Assembly (NCBI RefSeq): GCF_003096675.1
Contig: NZ_QEKW01000001.1
Location: 248,001-312,000, forward strand
Reading direction: 5' to 3'
DNA length: 64,000 nucleotides
From: Actinomycetospora cinnamomea
Lineage (GTDB): Bacteria; Actinomycetota; Actinomycetes; Mycobacteriales; Pseudonocardiaceae
The notes beneath the pieces are model-generated. The model worked only from the letters and a program-made list of their open reading frames with translations. It made no database searches and was not told the origin of the DNA. The position numbers and the translations under genes were made by a program. Shown here piece by piece: positions 1 through 9,498 of the stretch (position 1 is its first letter; each line of letters starts with the position of its first letter).

Positions 1-480
1 GACCCCGTCAAGACCCTCGGCGCCTGGGGCGGCATGCTCGGGCTGCAGCTCTGCGGCGCGGTCTTCGCCTTCCGTCTCGAGCGCGAGAAGCTCGGTGTGC
101 TGTGGCTGCTGCCGGTCCAGCAGCTGGTCTACCGCCAGCTCATGTACGCGGTGCTCATCCGGTCGGTGGTCACCGCCGTCGCCGGCATCCGCCTGCGCTG
201 GCAGAAGCTGCGCCGCGTCGGCGGGCTGGACGAGCTGGTGGGCGGCGCCCCGGCCGATCTCCTGCCGCTCCCGCCCGCACGCGGCGTCCGGCCGGGAGCG
301 TCCCCCGGCCGGCTCGGTCCCCCCGGCCCCGGCCGCCCCGGCCCCGGCGGCCCCGTCCCCGGCCGCCCCGGCACCGGCGGCCCCGGCACCGGCGGCCCCG
401 TCCCCGGCGGCCCCGTCCCGCTCCGTCCCCCCGTGCCGGCCGTCGACGCCGGCCCGGTGCCCGCCCGGAGGCTCCCGTGA
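1..480 (+). CDS. C-terminal part of a membrane glycosyltransferase (family 2 type), 5' end outside window
   Basis: The reading frame is open from base 1, so only the last 159 codons are present. Residues 1-75 or so resemble the membrane-associated C-terminus of actinobacterial polysaccharide deacetylase/glycosyltransferase-2 fusions (motif QQLVYRQLMYAVLIRSVV, then a basic RLRWQKLRR stretch). The rest is a low-complexity Pro/Gly tail with collagen-like GPx repeats (about 300-430). The catalytic domain lies upstream, so the family call is inferred. The stop codon overlaps the GTG start of the next gene, so the two are probably one operon for a cell-surface polysaccharide. Confidence 0.55.
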   Translation, partial: DPVKTLGAWGGMLGLQLCGAVFAFRLEREKLGVLWLLPVQQLVYRQLMYAVLIRSVVTAVAGIRLRWQKLRRVGGLDELVGGAPADLLPLPPARGVRPGASPGRLGPPGPGRPGPGGPVPGRPGTGGPGTGGPVPGGPVPLRPPVPAVDAGPVPARRLP

Positions 481-1757
481 ACCCCTACACCGACCCCACC
501 GTCCGCCTGACGCTCGCCGTCCCGCCGCCCGGCCACCCGACGAGTCGTCCCGCCCCTCCCCCGGGGCGCCGGCTCCCGGCCCCGGCGGTGCACCCGATGA
601 CCGCGATGCCGCCCGGGCCGCGCCCGGGCCCGCGCCGGCCGGTCCCCGCTCCCGCGGCAGCGCCACGTCCGCCCGCGCCCGCGGGCGAGCCGGGGCACCC
701 GCCTCCGTCCGCACCGCCGCCCCGCGGCGGGGACGAGCGACCGGGCGGGCGGGGCCGTCGCCTCGCGCTGCTGGCCGGCGGGTCCGCGCTGGTGGCGGTC
801 CTGGCCGTCGTCGCCCTCCTGCTCACCGGTGTGATCCGGACCGGGCCGTCGGCGCCGCCGGTCCTCTCGGCCGGTCCCCTGCCGACCGAGCGGGTCACGC
901 CGTACGCCGACATGAGCACCGCCACCCCGCCCGACCTCGCGGCGTACGTCCGCGACACGGGGCAGCGCGACGTCGTGCTGGCCTTCGTCCTCGCCGGCCC
1001 CGACGGGTGCGACCGGCCGGCCTGGGGTGGCACCGTCCCCGTCGGCGACCCGAAGGTCACGGAGCGCGTCGCGGCGCTGCGCGCGGCCGGCGGCTCCGTC
1101 GCCGTCGCCACCGGCGGCGCCCGGGCCCCGTACCTCGAGACCGCCTGCACCGACGCCGAGTCCCTGGCCCGGGCCTACCGGACCGCGCTCGACGTCGTGG
1201 GCAGCAACCACCTCGACGTCGACCTCGAGGCCGCGGTGGACAGCGACCTCGTGGCCGACGCCCTCGCCGCCCTGCAGCGCGAACGGGGCACCGCGATCAC
1301 GCTGACGCTGCCGGTGGCCGGCCGGGAGTCGGCGCTGACCGCGGCCGGGCTGGAGATCCTGCGCGCGGTCGCCGACCGCGGCGTCGCGGTGCGCACCAAC
1401 ACCATGGCGATGAACTTCCCGCACACCGGGGACTGGCGCGGCGCCGTGCTCGGCTCGATGGACGCCGCCGCCCGCCAGCTCGGCGAGGTGTGGCCCACGG
1501 CGGACCCGGCCGAGCTGCGACGCCGCCTCGGTGTGACGGTGATGATCGGCCGCAACGACCAGGGCATGGTCACCACGCCCGAGGACGCCGCCGCCGTCGT
1601 CGACCGCGCCCGCGCATTGGGGCTCGGCTCGGTGGGCCTCTGGTCGGTGACCCGCGACGTGGGCTCCTGCCCCACCGCCGTCGAGGCCCGGCCGGACTGC
1701 AGCGGCGTCGCGCAGGGTCGGTACGCCTACACCGGCGTGCTCCAGGGCTTCGCCTGA
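477..1757 (+). CDS. Membrane-anchored GH18 (chitinase-like) glycosidase domain protein
   Basis: 426 aa. The GTG start at 477 overlaps the upstream stop (GTGA). Residues 1-95 are a Pro/Ala/Arg-rich, probably cytoplasmic segment; a single hydrophobic helix (about 100-120, ALLAGGSALVAVLAVVALLL) should anchor the protein with the catalytic domain outside. The domain shows the GH18 core DVDLE (D247, D249, E251), with E251 in the place of the acid/base residue, and GH18-like segments TNTMAMNF and GLWSVTRD further on. Members of the family cut or bind beta-1,4-linked amino-sugar polymers. Coupling to a glycosyltransferase gene suggests remodelling of an exported polysaccharide. The substrate is unknown. 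Confidence 0.7.
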   Translation: MNPYTDPTVRLTLAVPPPGHPTSRPAPPPGRRLPAPAVHPMTAMPPGPRPGPRRPVPAPAAAPRPPAPAGEPGHPPPSAPPPRGGDERPGGRGRRLALLAGGSALVAVLAVVALLLTGVIRTGPSAPPVLSAGPLPTERVTPYADMSTATPPDLAAYVRDTGQRDVVLAFVLAGPDGCDRPAWGGTVPVGDPKVTERVAALRAAGGSVAVATGGARAPYLETACTDAESLARAYRTALDVVGSNHLDVDLEAAVDSDLVADALAALQRERGTAITLTLPVAGRESALTAAGLEILRAVADRGVAVRTNTMAMNFPHTGDWRGAVLGSMDAAARQLGEVWPTADPAELRRRLGVTVMIGRNDQGMVTTPEDAAAVVDRARALGLGSVGLWSVTRDVGSCPTAVEARPDCSGVAQGRYAYTGVLQGFA

Positions 1758-1786
1758 CCAATGATCAACGGGGACTCCGGACGCGT

Positions 1787-1817
1787 AGTAGCAGCGAACC
1801 GCCCGTTCGCTGCTACT
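1787..1817. terminator. 13-bp perfect palindrome at the ftsK / GH18 convergent junction
   Basis: Arms AGTAGCAGCGAAC (1787-1799) and its exact reverse complement (1805-1817) with loop CGCCC. The right arm contains the ftsK stop codon (1813-1815 on the minus strand). There is no U-tract. It sits between convergent genes, so a bidirectional terminator is likely. The core GCAGCGAAC recurs at 17526-17578 and 49374-49396. Confidence 0.6.
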
Positions 1818-4575
1818 GAGGCGGTGGGTCCCCGGCCCCGGCCCCGTCCCCGTCGCCGCCGTCGGTCGGCGGCGGGACGGGCGAGTCGGGGTCCGCGGCC
1901 GGTGCGGGCGCGGGCTCGCCGCGCAGCGACGCCAGCAGGTCGGGCAGCTCGTCGGGCTTGAACAGCACGTCGCGGGCCTTGGAGCCCTCCGACGGCCCGA
2001 CGACCCCGCGGGTCTCGAGCAAATCCATGAGCCGCCCGGCCTTCGCGAACCCGACGCGCAGCTTGCGCTGCAGCATCGAGGTGGACCCGAACTGGCTGGT
2101 GACGATGAGCTCCGCGGCGGCGACCACCAGCTCCAGGTCGTCGCCGATGTCCGGGTCGATCTCCTTCTTCTCGCCCGCGGCCTCGGTGACGACGGCCTCG
2201 TCGTAGTCGGGGTCGGCCTGGGCCTTGCAGTGCTCGACGACCGCCGAGATCTCGTCGTCGCCGATGAACGCGCCCTGCAGGCGGTTGGTCTTGCCCGCGC
2301 CCATGGGCAGGAAGAGCGCGTCGCCCATGCCGATCAGCTTCTCGGCGCCGGGCTGGTCGAGGATGACCCGCGAGTCCGTCAGCGACGACGTGGCGAACGC
2401 GAGGCGCGACGGCACGTTGGTCTTGATCAGGCCGGTGACGACGTCGACCGAGGGGCGCTGGGTGGCGAGCACCAGGTGGATGCCGGCCGCGCGGGCCTTC
2501 TGCGTGATGCGGACGATCGCGTCCTCGACGTCGCGGGGCGCGGTCATCATGAGGTCGGCGAGCTCGTCGACGATCGCGAGGATGTACGGGTACGGGCGGT
2601 AGACCCGCTCGGACCCGGGCGGCGCGGTGATCTCACCCGACCGCACCTTGCGGTTGAAGTCGTCGATGTGGCGCACGCGGTTGGCCTGCATGTCCGCGTA
2701 GCGCTGCTCCATCTCCTCGACCAGCCACTGCAGCGCCGTGGCCGCCTTCTTCGGCGAGGTGATGATCGGCGTGATGAGGTGCGGGATGCCCTCGTAGGGC
2801 GTCAGCTCGACCATCTTGGGGTCGATGAGGATCATCCGGACCTCGTCCGGCGTGGCCCGCGTGAGCAGCGAGACCAGCATCGAGTTGACGAAGCTCGACT
2901 TGCCGGAGCCGGTGGAGCCGGCCACCAGCAGGTGGGGCATCTTCGCGAGGTTGGCCGTGACCATCCGGCCCTCGATGTCCTTGCCCAGCCCGATGACCAT
3001 CGGGTGGGTCTCCTTGTGAGCCGTCGGGGAGTTGAGGACGTCGGCCAGGCGGACCATCTCGCGGTCGGTGTTGGGCACCTCGATGCCCACCGCCGACTTG
3101 CCGGGGATCGGCGCGAGCAGCAGCACCCGGTCGGTCGCCGCGGCGTAGGCCAGGTTGCGGTGCAGCGCGGTGATCTTCTCGACCTTGACCCCGTGGCCGA
3201 GCTCGACCTCGTAGCGCGTGACCGTCGGCCCGCGGGTGAACCCGGTGACCTCGGCGTCGACCTTGAACTGCTCGAGGACGCCACTGATGGCCTCGATCAT
3301 CGCGTCGTTCGCCGCGCTGCGCGCCTTCGGCGGCTCGCCGGGCGTGAGCAGGTCCGGCGGGGGCAGCCGGTAGTCGCCCTCGACGCCGGTCTCGCGGTGC
3401 GAGCTGAACGACGTGGCGGCCTGCGGGTCGGTCTCGGTCTCGGCGGGCCCGGACGGCCCTGACGGGGAGGCCGGCGCGGGCTCGACCGGGGCGCGCCGGG
3501 CACGTCCACCTCCCTGCGGGGGAGGCGGGGCGGGCGGTCCCGCGGCCGGCGCGTCCGCGGCGGGTGTGCCGTCGGGCGGGGAGGTCAGGTCGGGCACGGC
3601 GGTCGCGCCGCGCTCGCGGTGGCGCGCCGGGTGGGCGGCGGCGTCCGGGTCGGCGGCCGGGTCGGTGTCGGCGTCCGGGTCCTCGCCGGTCGCGCGGCCG
3701 CGGCGGCGGCTCCGGCGCGGGATGGCCGTCGTCGGCGCGGTGCCGTCGTCGTCCGCGGCGTGCTCGTCGACGTCGACGTCGTCGGGCCCGCCCCACTCGT
3801 CGTCCGGGTGCTCACCGGTGACCAGGGCGCGCAGGCGGCTGCCGACCTCGCGCACCGGGGTGCCGGTGAGCACGAGCAGGCCGTAGAGCCCGACCAGCAC
3901 GAGCACCAGTCCGGCGAGCCAGGGCGTGACGCCGCGGGCCAGCGGGTCGGCCAGCACCGCGCCGAGGACGCCGCCGCCCGCGCGCCGCCCCGGCAGGTCG
4001 GCGGGCGCGCCCACCACGAGGTGCCAGACGGCGAGCACGGCGAGGACGAGCAGCAGGGCGCCGACCACGGTGCGCGGGCGGGTCTCGGGCTCGGGGTCGG
4101 TGCGCAGGAGGATCACCGCGACGCCGAGCAGCACCACGGGCAGCACGAGCGCCGCGGCGCCGATCACCGTGCGCAGCCCGACGTCGAGCCCGGCGCCGAC
4201 CGGGCCGCCCGCGCGCCACCACACCCCGGCGGCGGTCAGCAGCGCCAGGACGACGAGGGCGAGGGCGATCCCGTCGCGGCGGTGAGCGGCGTCGACGTCA
4301 CGGGCGCGCCCGAGGGTGCGCACCAGGGAGCCGAGCCCGCGGGCCGTGAGCACCCAGCCGCCACGCAGCGTCCGGACGATCGGCCCGGGACCCGTGCGCC
4401 GGGCGGGCGCCCGTCCCCTGCCCGGGGAGCGCTTGCCTCCCCGCGCGGGCCGGCGCTGCTGCGGCGAGCGGGTGGTGGTGTCCGGGCCGGTGCCGTGGCG
4501 CCGCGGCGTGCGGCCCCCCGTGATCGGGCGGCTGCGCGACGCGCGCTTGTCTGCTGTCTCGGTCCGCCCGGCCAT
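1813..4575 (-). CDS. ftsK: DNA translocase FtsK/SpoIIIE
   Basis: About 920 aa, ATP-driven DNA pump that acts at the division septum to clear chromosome termini. A basic N-terminus is followed by hydrophobic segments (about residues 100-270), an acidic/Pro-rich linker, then the motor: Walker [10 protein letters not shown] near residue 550 and Walker [14 protein letters not shown] near 665. A C-terminal winged-helix gamma domain ([20 protein letters not shown]) for KOPS recognition and XerD contact follows. The ATG at 4575 was chosen over a GTG 9 bases upstream. In M. tuberculosis ftsK lies near rnj; here about 13 kb of accessory genes separate the two. Confidence 0.95.
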   Translation of the reverse strand: MAGRTETADKRASRSRPITGGRTPRRHGTGPDTTTRSPQQRRPARGGKRSPGRGRAPARRTGPGPIVRTLRGGWVLTARGLGSLVRTLGRARDVDAAHRRDGIALALVVLALLTAAGVWWRAGGPVGAGLDVGLRTVIGAAALVLPVVLLGVAVILLRTDPEPETRPRTVVGALLLVLAVLAVWHLVVGAPADLPGRRAGGGVLGAVLADPLARGVTPWLAGLVLVLVGLYGLLVLTGTPVREVGSRLRALVTGEHPDDEWGGPDDVDVDEHAADDDGTAPTTAIPRRSRRRGRATGEDPDADTDPAADPDAAAHPARHRERGATAVPDLTSPPDGTPAADAPAAGPPAPPPPQGGGRARRAPVEPAPASPSGPSGPAETETDPQAATSFSSHRETGVEGDYRLPPPDLLTPGEPPKARSAANDAMIEAISGVLEQFKVDAEVTGFTRGPTVTRYEVELGHGVKVEKITALHRNLAYAAATDRVLLLAPIPGKSAVGIEVPNTDREMVRLADVLNSPTAHKETHPMVIGLGKDIEGRMVTANLAKMPHLLVAGSTGSGKSSFVNSMLVSLLTRATPDEVRMILIDPKMVELTPYEGIPHLITPIITSPKKAATALQWLVEEMEQRYADMQANRVRHIDDFNRKVRSGEITAPPGSERVYRPYPYILAIVDELADLMMTAPRDVEDAIVRITQKARAAGIHLVLATQRPSVDVVTGLIKTNVPSRLAFATSSLTDSRVILDQPGAEKLIGMGDALFLPMGAGKTNRLQGAFIGDDEISAVVEHCKAQADPDYDEAVVTEAAGEKKEIDPDIGDDLELVVAAAELIVTSQFGSTSMLQRKLRVGFAKAGRLMDLLETRGVVGPSEGSKARDVLFKPDELPDLLASLRGEPAPAPAADPDSPVPPPTDGGDGDGAGAGDPPPQ

Positions 4576-4639
4576 GGGGGTCACGGTATCCCGCGCGCCC
4601 CAGCGGTCCCGGCAGCCACACGCGCCCCGACGGGGTGTG

Positions 4640-5467
4640 TCAGCCGCGTCGCGGGGCCAGCTCGTCGCGCCACACCGAGGTCTTCGTGCGGTACTCCGGG
4701 GCCACGGTGACGTCGCGCTCGTCGAGCAGCTGCTCGAAGGCCTCGGCCGTCGCAGGCACCTCCTGCGGGTCGCACCGCGTGGACACCTCCAGCAGCTCGC
4801 GGCCGCTCGGGAAGCGGAAGTGCTCGAGGTCGGCCCGGCGCAGGCCCAGGCCGGTCGCCGCCACCTTGACCCGGCGGACCACCGCCGGCCCGTGCACCGC
4901 GAGCTCGCTGAGCCGCGCGTCGTCGAGGGTGTCGGCGCCCCCCGTGCACGCCCACGCGGACTGCGCGCCCGAGAGCAGCTCCCGCGCCTTGGTCGAGCCC
5001 GCGATCACGGCGGCCGCCGTCGAGGAGTCGATCTCGCGACGCACCTCGACGTCCTGCCAGACCGCGCCGGGGACGACGTCGAGCTCCACCCGCGCACCGC
5101 GCGGGACGGGCTGTTCCCGGTCGGTGCCGCGACGCTGCGCGGACACCGCGAGGTCGAACCGGCCCCGGGCACGACGCCGCAGACGGATCTCGACACCGAC
5201 CCGGAGCAGGTCCATCTCGGGCGTGTCCAGCAGGTACGTCTGGCGCACGCTCCAGGTCGGCGCCCGCCGACCCGTCAGCGCCTCCGCCGCCGCTCCCGCC
5301 GGCGGCACGAGCAGCGTCTTCAGCTCGACGCTGTCGGCGTGGACCCCGCGCGCCGCCAGCCACGCGAGCGCCTCGGTCGACCCGAACCTGCCCACCTCCG
5401 AATCGACCTCCCACCGGGCGGGAGCCGGGCCCCGTCGCCGGCGTCCGCCCGGCCGGACCCTAGCCAC
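4640..5467 (-). CDS. CYTH/triphosphate-tunnel-like domain protein
   Basis: Uncharacterised. From the GTG at 5467 it would be 275 aa; an ATG at 5590 and a GTG further inside are also possible. The core has features of the CYTH fold: an early VELKTLLVP strand, [22 protein letters not shown] (the DTP...L...G...R.R pattern of tunnel enzymes), LEVSTRC, and a C-terminal [13 protein letters not shown] proteins bind triphosphates such as inorganic triphosphate, ThTP or ATP. I infer the fold from these motifs only; the substrate is unknown. It is transcribed toward ftsK and may be the last gene before the PQQ island. Confidence 0.5.
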   Translation of the reverse strand: MARVRPGGRRRRGPAPARWEVDSEVGRFGSTEALAWLAARGVHADSVELKTLLVPPAGAAAEALTGRRAPTWSVRQTYLLDTPEMDLLRVGVEIRLRRRARGRFDLAVSAQRRGTDREQPVPRGARVELDVVPGAVWQDVEVRREIDSSTAAAVIAGSTKARELLSGAQSAWACTGGADTLDDARLSELAVHGPAVVRRVKVAATGLGLRRADLEHFRFPSGRELLEVSTRCDPQEVPATAEAFEQLLDERDVTVAPEYRTKTSVWRDELAPRRG

Positions 5468-5981
5468 GGTCCGTGATCCCCGACACCTCGCGGGCCGGAA
5501 CCTGACCGGTCGGACAGGCCCCCGGTCGGACGGCCAGGGCGGTTCCGGCCGGGGCTTCGTTCCTCGGATCGGGTCACCGTCGATGACCACCGTGCGTCAC
5601 AACCGCTGGTCGACCGGGTGACGAGACGCCGGCCTCGATGATCGAGTTCCGGAACCGTCGTCCGACCCCTTGCCGACGTCGGACCCGCTCCCTATGGTCG
5701 CCTGTGGCTCAGCACACACCGTTCGGCGGCCGGCGAGGTCCGGCCGCCGCCATGAACCGTGTGTCCTGCCGCCCAACGGTCGACGTCGTCGGCCGAACGG
5801 TCGAGTGGACCGGTGGCGGCACCCCCGCGCGGAGCCGCCGTGGCCCCTCGGTCGGACACGGCCAGGAGGAGCGCACGGGTGCCCGCATCGCGTGTCCCGA
5901 CCGCGACTCCCGGCACCGACGGACGTCGACGAGCGACGGCACGCGGGCAGGAAGGGAATCCATGACGAGGAGGTACGGCTG
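5468..5981. other. About 510-bp intergenic region upstream of the PQQ run
   Basis: No convincing gene was found. The open frame across 5638-5982 has atypical composition and ends in a short MTRRYG peptide, whose stop overlaps the next start as TGATG. The stretch probably holds the divergent promoters of the CYTH-like gene and of the PQQ run, with a long leader of about 280 nt if the candidate promoter at 5670-5698 is real. Confidence 0.4.
5670..5698 (+). promoter_or_regulatory. Candidate sigma-70-type promoter for the PQQ run
   Basis: TTGCCG (5670-5675), 17-base spacer, TATGGT (5693-5698). This is the best -35/-10 pair I could find upstream of 5982. It is a match by eye only, and high-GC actinobacterial promoters are variable. 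Confidence 0.3.
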
Positions 5982-6443
5982 ATGACGTCCACGGACGATC
6001 GGGCGGACGAGCTGCACGCAGCGGGCCTGGACGGACAGAACAGGACCGCGCTGGGCCGTCTGCTCGGGACGGGCAAGGTCGGGCACGCCGAGGTGGGCGA
6101 CGACGGGGTCATGCGGGCGACGGTCCGGATCCCGGAGGACGAGCTCATCTTCGAGCCCTCGATCCTCGTCTTCCCCCACGGCGGCTCGGTCGAGCTCACG
6201 CTCATCAACGACGACAAGAACACCCACTGCGCGGTGCTCCCCAGCAACGGTGACCCCAAGATCATCTGGCTGGTCAACCACTCCAAGGGGATCGCACGCC
6301 TCGAGCTGGGTGGCCCCGGCACCTACTACTACGGCTCCACGACCGGCAACGACGAGGGCCGCGGGCTGACCGCGGCGCTCGTGTTCGGCGGCGAGGTGCC
6401 GGACTCCGCGAAGCTCGACCGTCCCCCGCAGCCGCGCCCGTAA
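5982..6443 (+). CDS. Cupredoxin-like PQQ-associated protein (MSMEG_3727-like family)
   Basis: 153 aa. Start ATG at 5982 with a strong GAGGAGG site about 9 bases upstream. Residues 45-140 look like a cupredoxin-type beta sandwich (IFEPSILVFPHGGSVELTLIN then NDDKNTHCAVLPSNGD, with H82, C83 and H100 as possible ligands, and GTYYYGSTTG). There is no signal peptide or lipobox. The gene lies 14 bases upstream of the PQQ dehydrogenase gene, so it is probably its electron acceptor or assembly partner. I recall a protein family named for this association in mycobacteria; the function is unproven. Whether it binds copper is uncertain because no complete type-1 ligand set is obvious. Confidence 0.6.
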   Translation: MTSTDDRADELHAAGLDGQNRTALGRLLGTGKVGHAEVGDDGVMRATVRIPEDELIFEPSILVFPHGGSVELTLINDDKNTHCAVLPSNGDPKIIWLVNHSKGIARLELGGPGTYYYGSTTGNDEGRGLTAALVFGGEVPDSAKLDRPPQPRP

Positions 6444-6457
6444 GGAGGAGCAACTCG

Positions 6458-8149
6458 ATGACCGACTACGTGGACGCCGGCGAGGCCGTCCCCCACAAGA
6501 CGCTCAGCGCCACCAAGGGCCAGGCGCCGCCGATCAACGACGTCAACTACGAGCGCATCCGGAACGCCCGCAACGAGCCGGCGAACTGGATGACCTACTA
6601 CGGGACCTACGACGGTCAGCGCTACAGCACGCTGAACCAGATCAACAAGGACAACGTCAAGAACCTGGTGCCCGCCTGGGTGTTCCAGGCCGGGTCCGCC
6701 GGCCTGCACGCCGGCGCGTCGACCTACTCGTTCGAGGCGTCCCCGCTCGTCGTCGACGGCGTCATGTTCGTCTCCGGCCCCGACGGCAAGGTCTGGGCGA
6801 TCGACCCCACCACGGGCGAGGAGCTCTGGCGCTACAAGCACGCCTCCCCCTACGACACCTCGCTGTGCTGCGGCAACGTCAACCGTGGTGTCGCCGTGGG
6901 CCACGGCAAGGTGTACATGTACACGCTGAACGCCCACCTCATCGCCCTGGACGCCCAGACCGGTGAGCTGGTGTTCGACACCGTCAACGGTGACGTGCGG
7001 GCCGGCGAGAGCGGCTCGGTCGCACCGCTGATCGTCAAGGACATGGTCGTCGTCGGCAGCGCCGGCGGCGAGTTCGGCACCCGCGGGCACATGGACGCCT
7101 TCGACGCCCAGACCGGTGAGCGGCGCTGGCGCTGCTACACGGTGCCGAAGCCCGGCGAGCCCGGCTCGGAGACCTGGGGCGACGAGAACGCCGAGGCGTG
7201 GCAGCGCGGCGGGGCGAACTGCTGGGTCACCGCGACGTACGACCCGGAGCTCGAGCTCCTGTACCAGGGCACCGGCAACCCGGCGCCCGACTTCGACGGC
7301 GAGGTCCGTCCGGGCGACAACCTCTACACCGACAGCGTCGTCGCGGTGGACGTGAACACCGGCGAGATCCGGTGGCACTACCAGTTCACGCCGCACGACC
7401 TGTGGGACTACGACTCCACGATGGAGAACCTGCTCTTCGACGCTCCGGACGGGCGCAAGCTGCTCGCCCACGCGGACAAGAACGGCTACTTCTTCGTGCT
7501 CGACCGCACCAACGGCGAGCTGGTCCGGGTGTTCCCCTTCGTCGACCGCATCACCTGGGGCGAGATCACGCCGGACGGCAAGGTCACGCCGAAGGTGTAC
7601 CCGGACGAGGAGGGCGTCCCGGTGCACTTCTGGCCGGGTCCGGCCGGGGGCAAGGAATGGACGCACATGTCCTACAACCCCCAGACCGGGCTGATCTACG
7701 TGCCCGTCCAGGAGGTCGGGGCGACGGCCACCCGCCGTCGCCGCGAGTTCAAGGAGAGCATCCCCTACTGGGGTGCCGGCGTCGCGGTCGACCTCGACGA
7801 CCACTACGGCTTCGTGGCCGCCATCGACCCGCTCACCGGCGAGGAGAAGTGGCGCTGGAACCACGAGTACCCGATGTGCGCGTCGACGCTGACCACGGCG
7901 GGCGGGCTCGTGTTCCAGGGCACGCCCACGGGTGAGTTCGTGGCCCTGGACGCCGAGACCGGCGAGAAGCTCTGGCAGTTCCAGTGCGGCAGCGGGCACC
8001 ACAGCAGCCCGACCACCTACGAGGTCGACGGCCGGCAGTACATCGCCGTCCCGACCGGGTGGGGCGGCTGGGTGGAGGGCTTCCTGCCCGGCCTGCTCGG
8101 TGCCGCCGCGGGCGACGCGCTCTTCTGCTTCGCCCTTCCCCAGAGCTAG
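6458..8149 (+). CDS. PQQ-dependent alcohol dehydrogenase, lanthanide-type signature
   Basis: 563 aa eight-bladed quinoprotein. RBS AAGGAGG. Tryptophan-docking blade repeats recur (for example [27 protein letters not shown]). The adjacent Cys137-Cys138 matches the disulfide that contacts PQQ. WDYD gives catalytic D317 plus D319 at +2, the extra Asp that marks lanthanide-using XoxF/ExaF-type enzymes rather than calcium MxaF. There is no CxxCH, so no fused cytochrome c. The N-terminus ([14 protein letters not shown]) is hydrophilic with no signal peptide, odd for a family that normally works outside the membrane. The substrate (methanol, ethanol or other) cannot be told from sequence. pqqA1 follows after 30 bases. 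Confidence 0.92.
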   Translation: MTDYVDAGEAVPHKTLSATKGQAPPINDVNYERIRNARNEPANWMTYYGTYDGQRYSTLNQINKDNVKNLVPAWVFQAGSAGLHAGASTYSFEASPLVVDGVMFVSGPDGKVWAIDPTTGEELWRYKHASPYDTSLCCGNVNRGVAVGHGKVYMYTLNAHLIALDAQTGELVFDTVNGDVRAGESGSVAPLIVKDMVVVGSAGGEFGTRGHMDAFDAQTGERRWRCYTVPKPGEPGSETWGDENAEAWQRGGANCWVTATYDPELELLYQGTGNPAPDFDGEVRPGDNLYTDSVVAVDVNTGEIRWHYQFTPHDLWDYDSTMENLLFDAPDGRKLLAHADKNGYFFVLDRTNGELVRVFPFVDRITWGEITPDGKVTPKVYPDEEGVPVHFWPGPAGGKEWTHMSYNPQTGLIYVPVQEVGATATRRRREFKESIPYWGAGVAVDLDDHYGFVAAIDPLTGEEKWRWNHEYPMCASTLTTAGGLVFQGTPTGEFVALDAETGEKLWQFQCGSGHHSSPTTYEVDGRQYIAVPTGWGGWVEGFLPGLLGAAAGDALFCFALPQS

Positions 8150-8179
8150 TCCGCACACCCCTTCGGAGAGGAGGACCGC

Positions 8180-8269
8180 ATGGAGATGCACGTCTGGGAG
8201 ACCCCGCAGTTCGAGGAGATCGGTGTCGCGCCCGAGGTGACGATGTACGTCGCCCAGATGGACGACTGA
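8180..8269 (+). CDS. pqqA: PQQ precursor peptide PqqA (copy 1)
   Basis: 29 aa. ATG at 8180 behind GAGAGGAGG. It contains the conserved Glu-x3-Tyr (E19, Y23 in EVTMY), the two residues that PqqE cross-links and that become PQQ. The segment [21 protein letters not shown] is shared with the second copy at 9499. It lies directly downstream of the dehydrogenase gene and 168 bases before the rubredoxin gene, separated from it by a hairpin. Confidence 0.93.
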   Translation: MEMHVWETPQFEEIGVAPEVTMYVAQMDD

Positions 8270-8277
8270 CCGACGAG

Positions 8278-8394
8278 ATCGCGAAGGGGCGCCGGGCCGA
8301 AGGCCCTCCGCCGACGTCGGTTCGGGCGCGACGAAGGAGCGACCGAGACGAAGTTCGGCTTGGAGGATCCAGGGATCCGGCGCCCCTTTGCGAT
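8278..8394 (+). promoter_or_regulatory. Long-range hairpin after pqqA1 (candidate attenuator)
   Basis: Arms of 18 bases at 8278-8295 and 8377-8394, complementary except for one position that forms a G-U pair in the plus-strand transcript. The loop of about 81 bases contains a smaller GGATCC-AG-GGATCC hairpin. Both arms include GGGGCGCCGG or its complement, the same core as in the hairpin after pqqA2. There is no U-tract. A role in making pqqA mRNA more abundant than downstream genes is inferred. Confidence 0.5.
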
Positions 8395-8436
8395 GTCCGG
8401 CGCACACCCGGACGGAGTCACCCCCGAGGAGGCGAT

Positions 8437-8652
8437 GTGACCGTCGAGCAGACTGAGGCGAGGCCCGAGGCCAAGCGCTGGCTCTGCGAAATGTGTGGCT
8501 TCATCTATGATCCCGAGGAGGGCGATCCCGACAGCGGCATCCCCCCCGGGACGCCCTTCGAGGACATCCCGGACGACTGGATGTGCCCGATCTGCGGAGC
8601 CGAGAAGTCGGACTTCCGCGCGCTGGAACCGGGCGAGTTCCCGGAGATGTGA
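8437..8652 (+). CDS. Rubredoxin
   Basis: 71 aa. GTG start at 8437 with GAGGAGG upstream; the ATG two bases earlier reads straight into a stop. The iron site is complete: C17-x2-C20-G-F-I-Y and C50-P-I-C53-G, with the usual P-DDWMCP segment. Rubredoxins carry one electron at a time, often to non-haem diiron oxygenases. The gene is 13 bases upstream of the R2-like oxidase gene, so it is probably the electron donor of that protein. It has a charged N-terminal extension of about 14 residues and no transport signal, so it should be cytoplasmic. Confidence 0.95.
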   Translation: MTVEQTEARPEAKRWLCEMCGFIYDPEEGDPDSGIPPGTPFEDIPDDWMCPICGAEKSDFRALEPGEFPEM

Positions 8653-8665
8653 GGTAGCGGAAAGA

Positions 8666-9430
8666 ATGATCACCGGGTACGGCCACTTCGTCCAGCTCGC
8701 CGAGTCCCTCCAGTGGGACGAGACCGCCATCGACCTCACGGCCGACATCGAGGCCTGGCCCAAGCTCGAGCAGGAGGAGTCCGACCAGGTCCTGGGGCTG
8801 CTCGCGGGCTTCTGCATCGGCGAGACCTCCGTCGCCACCCACCTGACCTCGTTCCACGGCGCCGCGACCACGGACGACCGCATGGACCAGGTGTTCCAGG
8901 CCCAGGCCCGCGACGAGGCGCGTCACGCCCGGTTCTTCGACCGCGTCGTGCGGGAGGTCGTCGGGGTGCCCGGGGCGAACATGACCGAGCGCGTCGACGT
9001 CCTGCGCGACCGCGTCAGCCCCGACCTCGTCGAGCTGTTCGAGGAGCGCCTGCCGGCGGTCGCGGCCGACGTCGCCGAGGACAGCGACAACCTCACCGCC
9101 GCGGTCGGGCTGTACCACATGATCCTGGAGGGCGTGGTGCTCACGGCGGGGCAGCACGCCCTGCTCGAGACGCTCAAGGGCTGCTCGGTCGCCATGCCGG
9201 GGACGCACAAGGGAATGGAGCTGGTGCTCCGTGACGAGCGCTGGCACATCGGTTTCGGTTCCCGCGTGATCCAGAGTGCGGACATCGTGGACGACCAGAT
9301 GGAAGAACTGCTGACCCAGGGCGTCAAGGCGGCGTCGGCGTGGGGTGACCTGATCTCCACCGACGACATCGGCAAGGTGGAGCACCTCCACCAGCGACGC
9401 CTCAAGTCCGTGGGGATCAAGTTCTGGTGA
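8666..9430 (+). CDS. R2-like dimetal oxidase (R2lox-like ferritin-superfamily protein)
   Basis: 254 aa; start ATG 8666, with in-frame upstream codons rejected because they overlap the rubredoxin gene. The full ferritin/R2 ligand set is visible: E53, E84-x2-H87, E155 and E191-x2-H194. The radical Tyr of class Ia R2 (four after the first His) is Phe91, and no RNR large subunit is nearby. V56 (E53+3) and Y150 (E155-5) fall where R2lox proteins form their Val-Tyr ether cross-link next to a Mn/Fe site. I therefore favour an oxidase over a true RNR beta subunit. It is shorter than known R2lox (about 300 aa). It sits between rubredoxin and pqqA2, which suggests a role in making or tailoring the cofactor or peptide. 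The product is unknown. Confidence 0.8.
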   Translation: MITGYGHFVQLAESLQWDETAIDLTADIEAWPKLEQEESDQVLGLLAGFCIGETSVATHLTSFHGAATTDDRMDQVFQAQARDEARHARFFDRVVREVVGVPGANMTERVDVLRDRVSPDLVELFEERLPAVAADVAEDSDNLTAAVGLYHMILEGVVLTAGQHALLETLKGCSVAMPGTHKGMELVLRDERWHIGFGSRVIQSADIVDDQMEELLTQGVKAASAWGDLISTDDIGKVEHLHQRRLKSVGIKFW

Positions 9431-9498
9431 TCTTCCGCTGCCGCGCTCGTGGCCGGCGGGTACGTTGTCGGTATCGGCGAAAGGAGGTGGCAGGAATC

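Noticed and set aside
331-430. Gly/Pro repeat as a separate collagen-like gene
   Set aside because: It is in frame with the upstream glycosyltransferase frame and has no own start with a ribosome site.
5638-5982. 114-codon plus-strand frame ending in MTRRYG just before the cupredoxin-like gene
   Set aside because: Arg/Pro/Thr-rich with no family features; its last codons are the ribosome-binding site of the next gene. Probably a leader region.
8666-9430. Ribonucleotide reductase beta subunit
   Set aside because: The radical Tyr position is Phe, no large subunit or nrdI/nrdH is nearby, and the context is PQQ synthesis.
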